A DNA stretch of 64,000 bases, taken from NCBI GenBank assembly GCA_037200125.1, contig JBBCGS010000005.1, positions 930,001 through 994,000 of the forward strand, given 5' to 3'. The position numbers and the translations under genes are program-made. This stretch comes from JADGHX01 sp037200125 (GTDB lineage: Bacteria > Pseudomonadota > Gammaproteobacteria > Steroidobacterales > Steroidobacteraceae). Below are positions 38,225 to 45,949 of this stretch, one piece after another. Position 1 is the first letter of the stretch. Each line of letters opens with the position of its first letter. The notes below the pieces were generated by a model that had not been told where the DNA came from, searched no databases, and saw only the letters and a program-made list of their open reading frames with translations.

Positions 38225-39708
38225 GTGACCGCCACCGGTTCGAGATCGGTAACGCGGAACGGAGCGGGCTCATCGGAGTGTTCGAGATAAAAGCGCCGAA
38301 GCAGATTGCCCGCGCATGTGAGGCGGTAGTCGCTCGAGGCGCGCATGTCCGTTAGCGGCGCAAAATCCTCAGCGAGCGCGCGGATGGCCGCTTCGCAGGC
38401 TTCGAGCCCCCACGGCGCGCCCACCAGCTCGGCTTCGGCGTTCTGCGCGCGCCGGGGAACGGCGGCCATGCCACCGAAGGCGAGGCGCGCCTCCGTGACC
38501 ACGCCATCGTGTGTCATCACCGCGAATGCGGTGCAGACGCCGGAGATGTCCTGATCGAAGCGTTTTGCGAGCTTGTAGCTCGCGAACATCAGGCCGGGCT
38601 CTTCGGGCGGCACCGTCACGGCCACCACGAGCTCGCCCCGCGCGAGATCTTTCTTCTGATAGCCGAGGTAGAACCGCTCGAGCGGCAGCGTCCGGGTACG
38701 CGCGCCGTGGCGAAGCTCGACGTGCGCGCCGAGCGCGATCAACGCCGGCATGGAGTCGCCAATGGGCGAGCCGTTGGCGATATTGCCGCACAAGGTGCCT
38801 GAGTTGCGCACGGGCGGCGAGGCGAAGCGGCGCGCCTGTTCCGCAAGTTGCGGATGCGCGTTGACGAGCGCGGGCCACGCGACGCTCAGCGGAACCGCCG
38901 CGCCGATGCGCAGACCGTGCGGCGTGGCCCGGATTTCGTTCAGCTCCGCGACGTCGCCCAGATAGACGATCTTCGGCAACTGCCGCAGATGTTTCGTCAC
39001 CCACAGGCCGATGTCGGTGCCGCCGGCAAGAATCACGGCATCGGGTTCAGAGGCGAGAACGGCCGCCAATTCATCCACGCTTCGCGGCGCGTGGAAGCCT
39101 GGGTAGCGAAGGGAAGCGGCCGCGCCACGCCGCTGTATCGACGCCAGCCTTTCGACGCGCTCCGGCGATTGCGCATCGTCCCGACTCCACTGCGCCGGCG
39201 CGGGATACTCCGCCATCCGACACCCCGCCTCGACGATCGGGCGATAGCCGGTGCAGCGGCACAGATTCCCCGACAGGCAATCGACAACCCCCTCGCGCTT
39301 CGGCGCGGGGTCGCCCTGATACAGCGCGAACAGCGACATCACGAATCCCGGCGTGCAGAAACCGCATTGAGAGGCGTGGCACTCCACCATCGCCCGCTGC
39401 ACGGGATGCGCCCGCAGGCTCTCGACCGTCACCAGCTCCTTGCCGTCGAGCGTCGGCAGGAATCGAATGCACGAGTTGATGGCTCGCCAGGAAATCGAGC
39501 GCGCATCGCGATTCAGCTCGCCAAGCACCACGGTGCACGCGCCACAGTCGCCTTCCGCGCAACCTTCCTTCGTGCCGGTGCGTCCGAGCTCGTTGCGCAG
39601 ATAGTCCAGCACAGTGAGTGTCGCCGGAGCGTCCGGCACACACACGATCTTTCCATCGAGCACGAATCGTACGGTTCCGGGAGCGGCAACTGGGGACGAT
39701 GCGGTCAT
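38221..39708 (-). CDS. xdhA: xanthine dehydrogenase iron-sulfur and FAD subunit
   Basis: This 495-residue small subunit has two [2Fe-2S] clusters: Cys50, 55, 58 and 80 (KEGCAEGDCGACTVV) and Cys115, 118, 150 and 152 (SQCGFCTPGF and NLCRCTGYRP). These are followed by an FAD-binding CO_dh_flav domain with ILAGGTDIGLWV and NIANGSPIGDSMPALIAL. It passes electrons from the molybdenum centre to NAD. The gene begins 12 bp after uraH and is the second gene of the long minus operon. Confidence 0.95.
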   Translation of the reverse strand: MTASSPVAAPGTVRFVLDGKIVCVPDAPATLTVLDYLRNELGRTGTKEGCAEGDCGACTVVLGELNRDARSISWRAINSCIRFLPTLDGKELVTVESLRAHPVQRAMVECHASQCGFCTPGFVMSLFALYQGDPAPKREGVVDCLSGNLCRCTGYRPIVEAGCRMAEYPAPAQWSRDDAQSPERVERLASIQRRGAAASLRYPGFHAPRSVDELAAVLASEPDAVILAGGTDIGLWVTKHLRQLPKIVYLGDVAELNEIRATPHGLRIGAAVPLSVAWPALVNAHPQLAEQARRFASPPVRNSGTLCGNIANGSPIGDSMPALIALGAHVELRHGARTRTLPLERFYLGYQKKDLARGELVVAVTVPPEEPGLMFASYKLAKRFDQDISGVCTAFAVMTHDGVVTEARLAFGGMAAVPRRAQNAEAELVGAPWGLEACEAAIRALAEDFAPLTDMRASSDYRLTCAGNLLRRFYLEHSDEPAPFRVTDLEPVAVT

Positions 39709-39720
39709 GTGTTGCGCGCG

Positions 39721-40074
39721 TCAGCTCCCTCGATACGTGGAGTAGCTCCACGGCGAAACGAGCAGCGGCACGTGATAGTTCCGCGCACCGCTCGCCACAC
39801 CGAACGCCACCGACACATCTTCGAGAAACGCCGGCTCGCTCAGCGCCACACCCCGCCCGCGAAAATATTCGGCGACATGAAACGTGAGCACATAGCGGCC
39901 GGCCTTGAACGCCTCGCCTTCGAGCAGCGCGCGATCGCAACGACCATCGGCATTGGTCTTCGCTTCAGCGAGCAGGCGCGACGGTGAGGCACCGTCGTCA
40001 TGAAGCTCGACGCGCATCCCCACGGCCGGAACACCCGCCGCGACATCGAGCACATGCGTCGTCAATCGGCCCAT
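39721..40074 (-). CDS. uraH: 5-hydroxyisourate hydrolase (transthyretin-like)
   Basis: This 117-residue protein starts at ATG 40074 (MGRLTTHVLDVAAGVPA, with catalytic His7 in the LTTHVLD motif) and ends with the diagnostic YRGS. Inner blocks are TNADGRCDRAL, YVLTFHVAEYF and RNYHVPLLVSPWSYSTYRGS. It hydrolyses 5-hydroxyisourate to OHCU, between PuuD and UraD. There is no signal peptide from the chosen start; an in-frame upstream extension runs into the promoter and is rejected. It is the first gene of the 15-gene minus operon. Confidence 0.95.
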   Translation of the reverse strand: MGRLTTHVLDVAAGVPAVGMRVELHDDGASPSRLLAEAKTNADGRCDRALLEGEAFKAGRYVLTFHVAEYFRGRGVALSEPAFLEDVSVAFGVASGARNYHVPLLVSPWSYSTYRGS

Positions 40075-40125
40075 TGAGAATGCTCGTGACGGAAATTGCT
40101 GATGAAGAAAGAGACCCCGAAATTC

Positions 40126-40154
40126 AGCATACACGCCGAAATAATTGTGGACAA
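40126..40154 (-). promoter_or_regulatory. predicted sigma70 promoter of the 15-gene purine operon
   Basis: On the minus strand TTGTCC (40154-40149) and TATGCT (40131-40126) are separated by exactly 17 bp, giving a start near 40119 and a leader of about 45 nt to uraH. Both boxes match consensus at four of six positions. The candidate operator ATTGTGGACAAT covers the -35 box. Confidence 0.5.
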
Positions 40155-40177
40155 TGAAGGCGAAAATTGTGCACGCC
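40144..40177. promoter_or_regulatory. two candidate GntR operators between uraH and the bmp gene
   Basis: ATTGTGGACAAT at 40144-40155 is a perfect inverted repeat (ATTGT, two bases, ACAAT). A second, weaker site, ATTGTGCACGCC, begins 22 bp downstream at 40166, so both lie on the same helix face about two turns apart. The first overlaps the predicted -35 box of uraH. They lie in the divergent promoter region and could control both directions. Confidence 0.55.
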
Positions 40178-40296
40178 CATGCGCCAACGCACTGTTTCCG
40201 AGCGAATCGCCCGAAATCACCGCGAAAACTCCGCGCGCCGCGGCGGCACGAGTCGTGCATCATCCCCCGATCCTTCATCAGGCATCGGGCCCGCCC

Positions 40297-41388
40297 ATGA
40301 TCAGTCGCCAGCGCGGAAAACTGTGTATCAGCCTCGCGAGCGCATTGCTCTTTTCCGGCGTGTCACTCGCCGCGCAGGCGGCGGACCCGCTGAAAGTCGC
40401 GTTCGTATACGTGGAGCCCGTGGGCGATAGCGGCTGGTCCTACCAGCACGACATCGCGCGCCGCGCACTCGAGAAACAGTTCGGCGCGCGCATCAAAACA
40501 ACGTTCGTCGAGAACGTGCCCGCAACCGCCGATGCGGAACGCGTGATCCGCCAGCTCGCCGCCGCAGGCAACCAACTCATCTTCACCACATCGTTCGGCT
40601 ACATGGAACCGACGCTGAAAGTCGCGAAGCTGTTCCCGAAGGTGCACTTCGAGCACAACACCGGCTACAAGACCTCAGCCAATGTCGTGACCTACGAAGC
40701 ACGCTTCCACGAAGGCGCCTACCTCCTCGGCGTGCTCGCCGGCAAGATGACGAAGAGCAATACACTCGGCTTCGTCGGCTCATTCCCAATTCCCGAGGTC
40801 GTACGCAACATCAACGCGTTCACGCTCGGCGCAAAGAGCGTCAACCCCGCAATCAAGACCCGCGTGATCTGGGTCGACACCTGGTACGACCCCGGCAAGG
40901 AGCGACAAGCGGCGGAAACCCTGATCGCACAAGGCGCCGACGTGCTCGCCCAGAACACAGACTCCCCCGCCGTCGTCCAGACCGCCGAAAAGAAAGGCAT
41001 CTACGCCTTCGGCTGGGACTCCGACATGGCGAAATACGGCCCGCGCGCCCAGCTCACCGCAAACACCCAGAACTGGGTCGTCTACTACGCCGACGAAGTG
41101 CAGAAAACACTCGACGGCAAATGGACCGGCGCCCGCGAAACGAAATGGGGAATCGCCGAAAACATGGTGGTCCTCTCCCCCCTCAACAAATCGATCCCCC
41201 CCGACGTCACGAAACTCTTCGAAGAACGCCGCCAGGGCCTCGCCACCCGCAAACTCGACCCGTTTGCGGGCCCGATAAAAGACAACAAGGGGACGGTAAA
41301 AGTCGCCGCGGGCGCAGCGCTGCCGCAAAAGGACGTGATGTCGATCGACTGGTACGTCGACGGAGTCGAAGGCTCAGTCCCAAAGTAA
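40297..41388 (+). CDS. BMP-family substrate-binding protein (purine nucleoside/base importer)
   Basis: The 363-residue protein starts at ATG 40297 with a signal peptide (SLASALLFSGVSLAAQA-AD). BmpA/PnrA-like text is clear: KVAFVYVEPVGDSGWSYQHD, FTTSFGYMEPTLKVAKLFPKV, YEARFHEGAYLLGVLAGKMT, LGFVGSFPIPEVVRNINAF, ADVLAQNTDSPAVVQTAEKK and YAFGWDSDM. No lipobox Cys is present, so it is probably soluble in the periplasm. It is the missing binding protein for the ATPase and permeases encoded at 31.1-34.7 kb, but is divergently transcribed. A 178-bp palindrome follows the stop. Confidence 0.9.
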   Translation: MISRQRGKLCISLASALLFSGVSLAAQAADPLKVAFVYVEPVGDSGWSYQHDIARRALEKQFGARIKTTFVENVPATADAERVIRQLAAAGNQLIFTTSFGYMEPTLKVAKLFPKVHFEHNTGYKTSANVVTYEARFHEGAYLLGVLAGKMTKSNTLGFVGSFPIPEVVRNINAFTLGAKSVNPAIKTRVIWVDTWYDPGKERQAAETLIAQGADVLAQNTDSPAVVQTAEKKGIYAFGWDSDMAKYGPRAQLTANTQNWVVYYADEVQKTLDGKWTGARETKWGIAENMVVLSPLNKSIPPDVTKLFEERRQGLATRKLDPFAGPIKDNKGTVKVAAGAALPQKDVMSIDWYVDGVEGSVPK

Positions 41389-41399
41389 CGACGAAGCCG

Positions 41400-41577
41400 C
41401 TCTCCATGAACGCCGCAAGCCCAAAGGGCGGCGGCTCGCTCGTTCAGGCCCCGGCGGGGGCTTCAAAATACAGGGACGTATTTTGAAGAGCGCCCATGGA
41501 CGGCTCGCAGCGTCCCCCGCCGGGGCCTCAACGAGCGAGCCACCGCCCCGCGCAAGCGCCACCTCGTTCATGGAGAG
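41400..41577. repeat. 178-bp palindromic element after the bmp gene
   Basis: Outer arms CTCTCCATGAACG (41400-41412) and CGTTCATGGAGAG (41565-41577) are exact complements. Middle arms of about 34 bases (GGCGGCGGCTCGCTCGTT to CCCCGGCGGGGG and its partner at about 41515-41549) differ at two positions. A separate inner hairpin joins CTTCAAAATAC (41461-41471) to GTATTTTGAAG (41478-41488). Because each arm holds an ATG, both strands encode a short peptide with the shared text GGGSLV-(Q/E)-APAG. It starts 12 bp after the bmp stop. Confidence 0.8.
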
Positions 41578-41684
41578 CGAACTGAGGGCCCCAGCAAGCA
41601 AGCAGGCAGGCACGCTCCTTGCGAACCCCTCGACCTTCAGCGCAGCCGCACCCCGCATAACGCACCGGTTACCATTCCCAAAGC

Positions 41685-42236
41685 ATGAACCACTGGGCCG
41701 TACTCAAAGCCGACCTCAACCGCACCTATTTCTACGCCCGCGGCAACCGCCTCTCCAAAATCCTCCAATGCGCCCGCACCCCCGGGGTGCACGCCGTCCT
41801 CGTGCTGCGCTTCGGCCAATGGGCCCGCTCGATGCCCATCCTCCTCCGCCTGGTGCTCGACCCGATCTACTTCGTACTGAACCTGATACTCCAGATGGCG
41901 TGGGGCATCGAGATCCCACGAGCCACAGTAGTAGGGCCTGGCCTCTTCATAGGTCACTTCGGCGGCATCACCGTCTCCGCCAGCGCCGTGCTCGGCAACA
42001 ACTGCAGCATCTCCCAAAACGTCACCATCGGCCTCGCAGGCTCCGGCGACAGGCTAGGCGTCCCGGTGATCGGCGATGACGTATACATCGCCCCCGGCGC
42101 CCGCCTCTTCGGCAAAATCACCATCGGCAACAACGTAAAGATCGGCGCAAACGCGGTGGTCTACAAAGACGTGCCAGACAACAGCGTCGCGGTGCTCGAC
42201 CCGGGCTTTCGAATACTGCCGTCCGACGACAGCTGA
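41685..42236 (+). CDS. serine O-acetyltransferase-like hexapeptide acyltransferase
   Basis: This 183-residue protein has an N-terminal helical part (WAVLKADLNRTYFYARG, VLVLRFGQWARSM) and a left-handed beta-helix of hexapeptide repeats: GPGLFIGHFGGITVSASAVLGNN, VPVIGDDVYIAPGARLFGKITIGNNVKIGANAVV. The catalytic-type His is in GHFGGI. It is close to short serine acetyltransferases and to polysaccharide O-acetyltransferases; the N-terminal arrangement favours the former but does not settle it. No cysteine-synthase gene is nearby. Confidence 0.75.
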   Translation: MNHWAVLKADLNRTYFYARGNRLSKILQCARTPGVHAVLVLRFGQWARSMPILLRLVLDPIYFVLNLILQMAWGIEIPRATVVGPGLFIGHFGGITVSASAVLGNNCSISQNVTIGLAGSGDRLGVPVIGDDVYIAPGARLFGKITIGNNVKIGANAVVYKDVPDNSVAVLDPGFRILPSDDS

Positions 42237-42315
42237 ACCAATTTACGCAGAGTTGTTCAATCGCCCCGTAACGCGAACGCGCTAGCGTGGTCTCCCACCA
42301 ACACAGGAGACACCC

Positions 42316-43140
42316 ATGAGCTTCATCACCACTCGCGACGGCGCACAGATCTATTACAAAGACTGGGGTTCGGGACAACCCGTGGTGTTCAGTCACGGCT
42401 GGCCGCTCACAGCGGACGCGTGGGAAGACCAGATGATCTATCTGGCGTCGAAAGGCTTCCGCTGTATCGCGCACGATCGACGCTCGCACGGCCGCTCCTC
42501 GCAGACCTGGGACGGCAACGACATGGACACGTATGCCGACGATCTCGCCGCGCTCACCGAGAAGCTGGACCTGAAGAACGCGGTGCATGTGGGCCACTCC
42601 ACGGGCGGCGGCGAAGTCACGCGCTACATCGGCCGGCACGGCACCAAGCGAGTGGCGAAGGCCGTGCTGATCGGCGCGGTTCCGCCGATCATGCTGAAGT
42701 CTGCGCAGAATCCGGAAGGCACACCGATGGAAGCGTTCGACGGCATTCGCACCGCCTCGCTTGCCGATCGCTCGCAGTTCTACAAGGAGCTCAGCGCGCC
42801 CTTCTATGGCGCGAACCGGCCGGGCTCTAAGGTGTCGCAAGGTCTGCGCGACACCTTCTGGCTCCAGAGCATGATGGGCGGCCACAAGGGCCTGTACGAC
42901 TGCATCAAGCAGTTCTCCGAGACGGATTTCCACGAGGACCTGAAGAAGTTCGGCGACCTGCCCACGCTCCTGCTCCACGGCGATGACGATCAGATCGTAC
43001 CGATCGCCGCCGCGGCGCTGAAGACGGCGAAGCTCGTGAAGAACGCCAAGCTCGTCGTCTACAAGGGCAGCCCGCACGGCATGTGCTCGACCGAGAAGGA
43101 TCGCGTGAACGAAGACCTGCTCGGCTTCCTGCGCGGCTGA
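42316..43140 (+). CDS. alpha/beta hydrolase of the non-heme chloroperoxidase/esterase type
   Basis: The 274-residue hydrolase starts after a good AGGAG site. The catalytic triad is visible: Ser in VGHSTGGGEV (about residue 96), Asp in LLHGDDDQIVP and His in GSPHGM near 256. TRDGAQIYYKDWGSGQPVVFSHGWPL is the usual N-terminus of cofactor-free haloperoxidase-like esterases. It is probably cytosolic; the physiological substrate is unknown. Confidence 0.9.
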   Translation: MSFITTRDGAQIYYKDWGSGQPVVFSHGWPLTADAWEDQMIYLASKGFRCIAHDRRSHGRSSQTWDGNDMDTYADDLAALTEKLDLKNAVHVGHSTGGGEVTRYIGRHGTKRVAKAVLIGAVPPIMLKSAQNPEGTPMEAFDGIRTASLADRSQFYKELSAPFYGANRPGSKVSQGLRDTFWLQSMMGGHKGLYDCIKQFSETDFHEDLKKFGDLPTLLLHGDDDQIVPIAAAALKTAKLVKNAKLVVYKGSPHGMCSTEKDRVNEDLLGFLRG

Positions 43141-43150
43141 CAGCCGCTTC

Positions 43151-43180
43151 GCGCCGGCTCCGCGTTCAGCGAGCCGGCGC
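43151..43180 (+). terminator. terminator-like hairpin after the alpha/beta hydrolase gene
   Basis: GCGCCGGCTC (43151-43160) pairs fully with GAGCCGGCGC (43171-43180), 10 bp after the stop, followed by GTTCTT. The T-rich tail is short. Confidence 0.6.
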
Positions 43181-43381
43181 GTTCTTCAATCGGCTGTGGT
43201 GGATGAACGGCGAGAAATTCGAGGGACTGGTACGTTTCCGCGTCGAGTGACTTGCGCCGCTTCAGGAATGTCATCGTGACCCGCCCACCGCCGAGGTGGC
43301 GCGTAGTCTACGTGAGAGCGGCTCGCCGACGCCCCGGGACGCGATGAACCGCCCCCGGATGCGCCGACGAGAGGTGCGGGG

Positions 43382-44791
43382 TCAGGACCGCTGAGTGACC
43401 GGCGCGCGCACGGGCTCCGGCGGATCCTGGCGCGGGATGTGCGACGGGATCAGGAAGAAACTCAGCGCCGTGATGAACGCGCAGCCCGCGACGAACCAAA
43501 AGAACAGGTTCACGCCGGGCAGCGGATTCATCGCAAGGTAGCCGGAGGCCACGATGGGACTCAGCACCGCGCCGATGCGCGACACCGTCTGCGCCATGCC
43601 CACCGCCGAACCGCGAATCTCGGTCGGGTAGGAATGCGCGGCCACCGCGTACATGAACGCCTGCATGCCGTTGAACGAGACGCCCGCGAGGAAGCTCATC
43701 ACCAGCACGTTCGACTCGCCCGGATTCCGAGTGCCCACCAGCAGGAAGCCGATCAGCGCGGTCGCGCCGACACCGAGCAACGCGAGGATCGTGCCGACGT
43801 AGCGCGAGCCGAACCAGCGGATCATGAACGCGCCGCCGATCGAGCCGAAGAAGGCGCCGATGGAGAACAGGCTGAGCGCGTTGCCCGCCACCTCCACTGC
43901 CACCCGATCCGTCGGGAGCAGCACCTTCAGGTAGTTTGTGTAGACGTACAGCACGAAGCTGTTGAACGAGAACGCCACCCAGATGAAGAACGTGGCGCGA
44001 GCGTAGAAGCTGTTCCAGATCGTGGCGAGCCAGTTGCTGGAACGCTTGCCCGCTTCACGAATCGTGAAGCTCTCCGTGCCGTCGAAGCGTTGCTCGCCGA
44101 GCAGCCGGTTCAGCGACTTCGCAAGCTTCGCATGCAGCGCCGGACGTTGCGCCATGTACTTGGGCGACTCGGGCAGCAGCGTGCCGAACACGATGAACAG
44201 CGCAAGCGGCACGAGGCCCCCGACGAGGAACATCTGCTGCCACTCGAGGTGATTGTTCGCAAACCCCGCCAGCGAGCCGCCGACCGGCACGGACGAGATC
44301 ACGAGCGCCACGATGACGCTGCGTACGCGCGCCGAGGTCCACTCCGAGATCAACGTCGTGGCCAGCGGCGTGATGCCGCCCATGCCGAGGCCCGTGACGA
44401 AGCGCCAGATCGTCATCTGGCCGATCGTCTCCGTGGCATTGGCGGCCGTGCCACCCTTCGCGGCGAAGTAGCAGAGCACCGAGCCGACGAACAGGAACAC
44501 GAGGCAGGTGAAATAGGAGCGCTTGCGGCCGATACGGTCGCCCAGCCAGCCGAGCGTGACCGAACCGATGGCCATGCCCAGGAGGCCGGCGGTGTTGATC
44601 GGCCCGAGGGCGGCGCGACTGATGTTCCAGTCGGTCACGAGATGGCCGCCGACATGCCCCATCAGGAACAGGTCATAGCCGTCGGTGGCCATGATCACGA
44701 TCATCATGATGGTGATGCCGAAGGGCATCCAGAAATACTTCGCGGAGTCGATGACTTCGCCGACGTCCACGATCTTCTTGTTGTCGCTCAT
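43382..44791 (-). CDS. MFS transporter, aromatic acid/metabolite:H+ symporter-like
   Basis: This 469-residue carrier has 12 TM segments. MFS motifs are MATDGYDLFLMGHVGG in TM1, GWLGDRIGRKRSYF after TM2 and the second-half counterpart IRWFGSRYVGTI. The 4-5 loop (GMGGITPLATTLISEW) and PESPKYMAQRP resemble the AAHS/phosphate-sugar branch. The substrate is unknown. No catabolic neighbours help; the adjacent unit is the protease-LuxR group transcribed in the same direction but separated by a nested inverted repeat. Confidence 0.85.
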   Translation of the reverse strand: MSDNKKIVDVGEVIDSAKYFWMPFGITIMMIVIMATDGYDLFLMGHVGGHLVTDWNISRAALGPINTAGLLGMAIGSVTLGWLGDRIGRKRSYFTCLVFLFVGSVLCYFAAKGGTAANATETIGQMTIWRFVTGLGMGGITPLATTLISEWTSARVRSVIVALVISSVPVGGSLAGFANNHLEWQQMFLVGGLVPLALFIVFGTLLPESPKYMAQRPALHAKLAKSLNRLLGEQRFDGTESFTIREAGKRSSNWLATIWNSFYARATFFIWVAFSFNSFVLYVYTNYLKVLLPTDRVAVEVAGNALSLFSIGAFFGSIGGAFMIRWFGSRYVGTILALLGVGATALIGFLLVGTRNPGESNVLVMSFLAGVSFNGMQAFMYAVAAHSYPTEIRGSAVGMAQTVSRIGAVLSPIVASGYLAMNPLPGVNLFFWFVAGCAFITALSFFLIPSHIPRQDPPEPVRAPVTQRS

Positions 44792-44856
44792 GCGTGTGCC
44801 CCGCCGATCGGGGCCGTGTCGCCGACCGTGTCGATCTCTTTGTTTTGCATCTGGTG

Positions 44857-44907
44857 CTTCTAGTAGTGCGTACCGCCGTGAACGGCGGCTGAACCTAATA
44901 CTAGAAG
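44857..44907. other. nested inverted repeat upstream of the MFS gene
   Basis: Outer arms CTTCTAGTA (44857-44865) and TACTAGAAG (44899-44907) are perfect, and between them CCGCCG-TGAA-CGGCGG forms a second hairpin. It covers the stop of the upstream minus-strand hypothetical gene and lies 66 bp before the MFS start. It could terminate the upstream unit or serve as an operator for the carrier. Confidence 0.5.
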
Positions 44908-45334
44908 TGTCCGGGGGAGTCCATCCCGGCGTGGCCGCTGAGCCTCCTGACGGCGCCGGACGAGGCGTGACTTTGCGGGCGGGTGGCGCGGCGGGTGGCG
45001 GGTGGCGGGTGGCGGATGGCGGCGCTGGCTGGCAATCAGCGCCTGCTCGATTGCGTCGACCCAGCGGCGCAGGGCGGCGTTCGTGCGCTCGGGGGGTCGA
45101 ACATGCCTTCCGCGGAAATCCAACGGGCTTCCCAGGGGCTCTCGGTGATCGTCGAGGGGTTCATAGGCGTTCTCCGTCAGGTATCGCGCGGCGCGATCAG
45201 GCCACGAAAGCGGAGGCAGGGCCATGGCCAGGGGGCCGCCGGCAACAAGCGCCGCAGCGACGCTGAACAGCAGGCCGGCGAAGGCCTGCTCGAGGCCGGG
45301 GGCGAGGGAGAATCGAAAGGGGCTGGGTGCTCAT
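44860..45334 (-). CDS. small hypothetical membrane protein, apparent frameshift near its start
   Basis: The unbroken frame from ATG 45225 gives 121 residues (WPDRAARYLTENAYEPLDD, FRGRHVRPPERTNAALRR, WVDAIEQALIASQRR). The same frame continues upstream with a hydrophobic segment (LEQAFAGLLFSVAAALVAGG) but meets a TGA before any start. An ATG at 45334 in the neighbouring frame would join this text if one C of a CCCC run near 45315 were absent, giving about 157 residues with one TM helix. It follows the LuxR gene by 23 bp. I do not recognise the family; the gene is plausible from its protein-like composition. Confidence 0.4.
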
Positions 45335-45357
45335 GAGACACCCGTCGTTGGTGACGC

Positions 45358-45942
45358 TCAGAGCGGCACGAGCCCACGCCTCATCGCGATCGACACCGCT
45401 TCGGCGCGCGACGCGGCGTTGAGCTTCGCGAGGATCTGCGAAACATGGAACTTGGCGGTGTGGTCGGAGATGGAAAGGCGGCCGGCGATTTCCTTGTTGC
45501 CCAGGCCGGCGGCGAGAAGGTGGAGGACTTCGCGCTCGCGCGGAGTCAGCGGATCGTCGCTGGGTCGCGCGGAGAGCGAGCCGGCGTGATCGGGATGCAC
45601 GACCGCGAGACCTAGGGCCGTTGCCTCGATCGCCGCGACCACCTGATCCGCGCTCGCAGAAGTTGGCAGCAGCGCGAGACCGCCCCGAAGGGGTCGCACG
45701 CTGGCGAGGAGATCCTCCTCGTCCGAGAGCAACACGGTTGCGGCACCACCGTCGTCGCCACCCCGGCTCGGGATGTCCGTCACCACGACGTCGGCCGCGC
45801 CGCCGATCTCGCCATCGCTTGCGCGGAACTCATCCAGCGACGCCGCGCTCGTGATGATCTCGAAGCGCCCGCGCTCCCTCAGCAGCGCATGCAATGCCTG
45901 ATTCAGGCGAAGCGATCCGGTGGCGAGGGCAACGCGAATCAT
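45358..45942 (-). CDS. LuxR-type response regulator
   Basis: The 194-residue protein ends in a clear LuxR helix-turn-helix (LTPREREVLHLLAAGLGNKEIAGRLSISDHTAKFHVSQILAKL). The N-terminal 110 residues look like a divergent receiver: VVVTDIPSRGG may hold the phospho-acceptor Asp, but the domain is short and lacks a normal acidic pair. It starts 8 bp after the protease gene, so protease activity or protein damage may be its signal; that is inference. Confidence 0.85.
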   Translation of the reverse strand: MIRVALATGSLRLNQALHALLRERGRFEIITSAASLDEFRASDGEIGGAADVVVTDIPSRGGDDGGAATVLLSDEEDLLASVRPLRGGLALLPTSASADQVVAAIEATALGLAVVHPDHAGSLSARPSDDPLTPREREVLHLLAAGLGNKEIAGRLSISDHTAKFHVSQILAKLNAASRAEAVSIAMRRGLVPL

Positions 45943-45949
45943 GCGGGGG

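Noticed and set aside
36800..38290. Plus-strand open frame of 496 codons opposite xdhB
   Set aside because: No recognisable domain, and xdhB is unambiguous.
43059..43274. Minus-strand open frame of 71 codons between the hydrolase and MFS genes
   Set aside because: It begins with protein-like text but runs through the terminator hairpin and into the hydrolase gene; no family recognised and no ribosome site.
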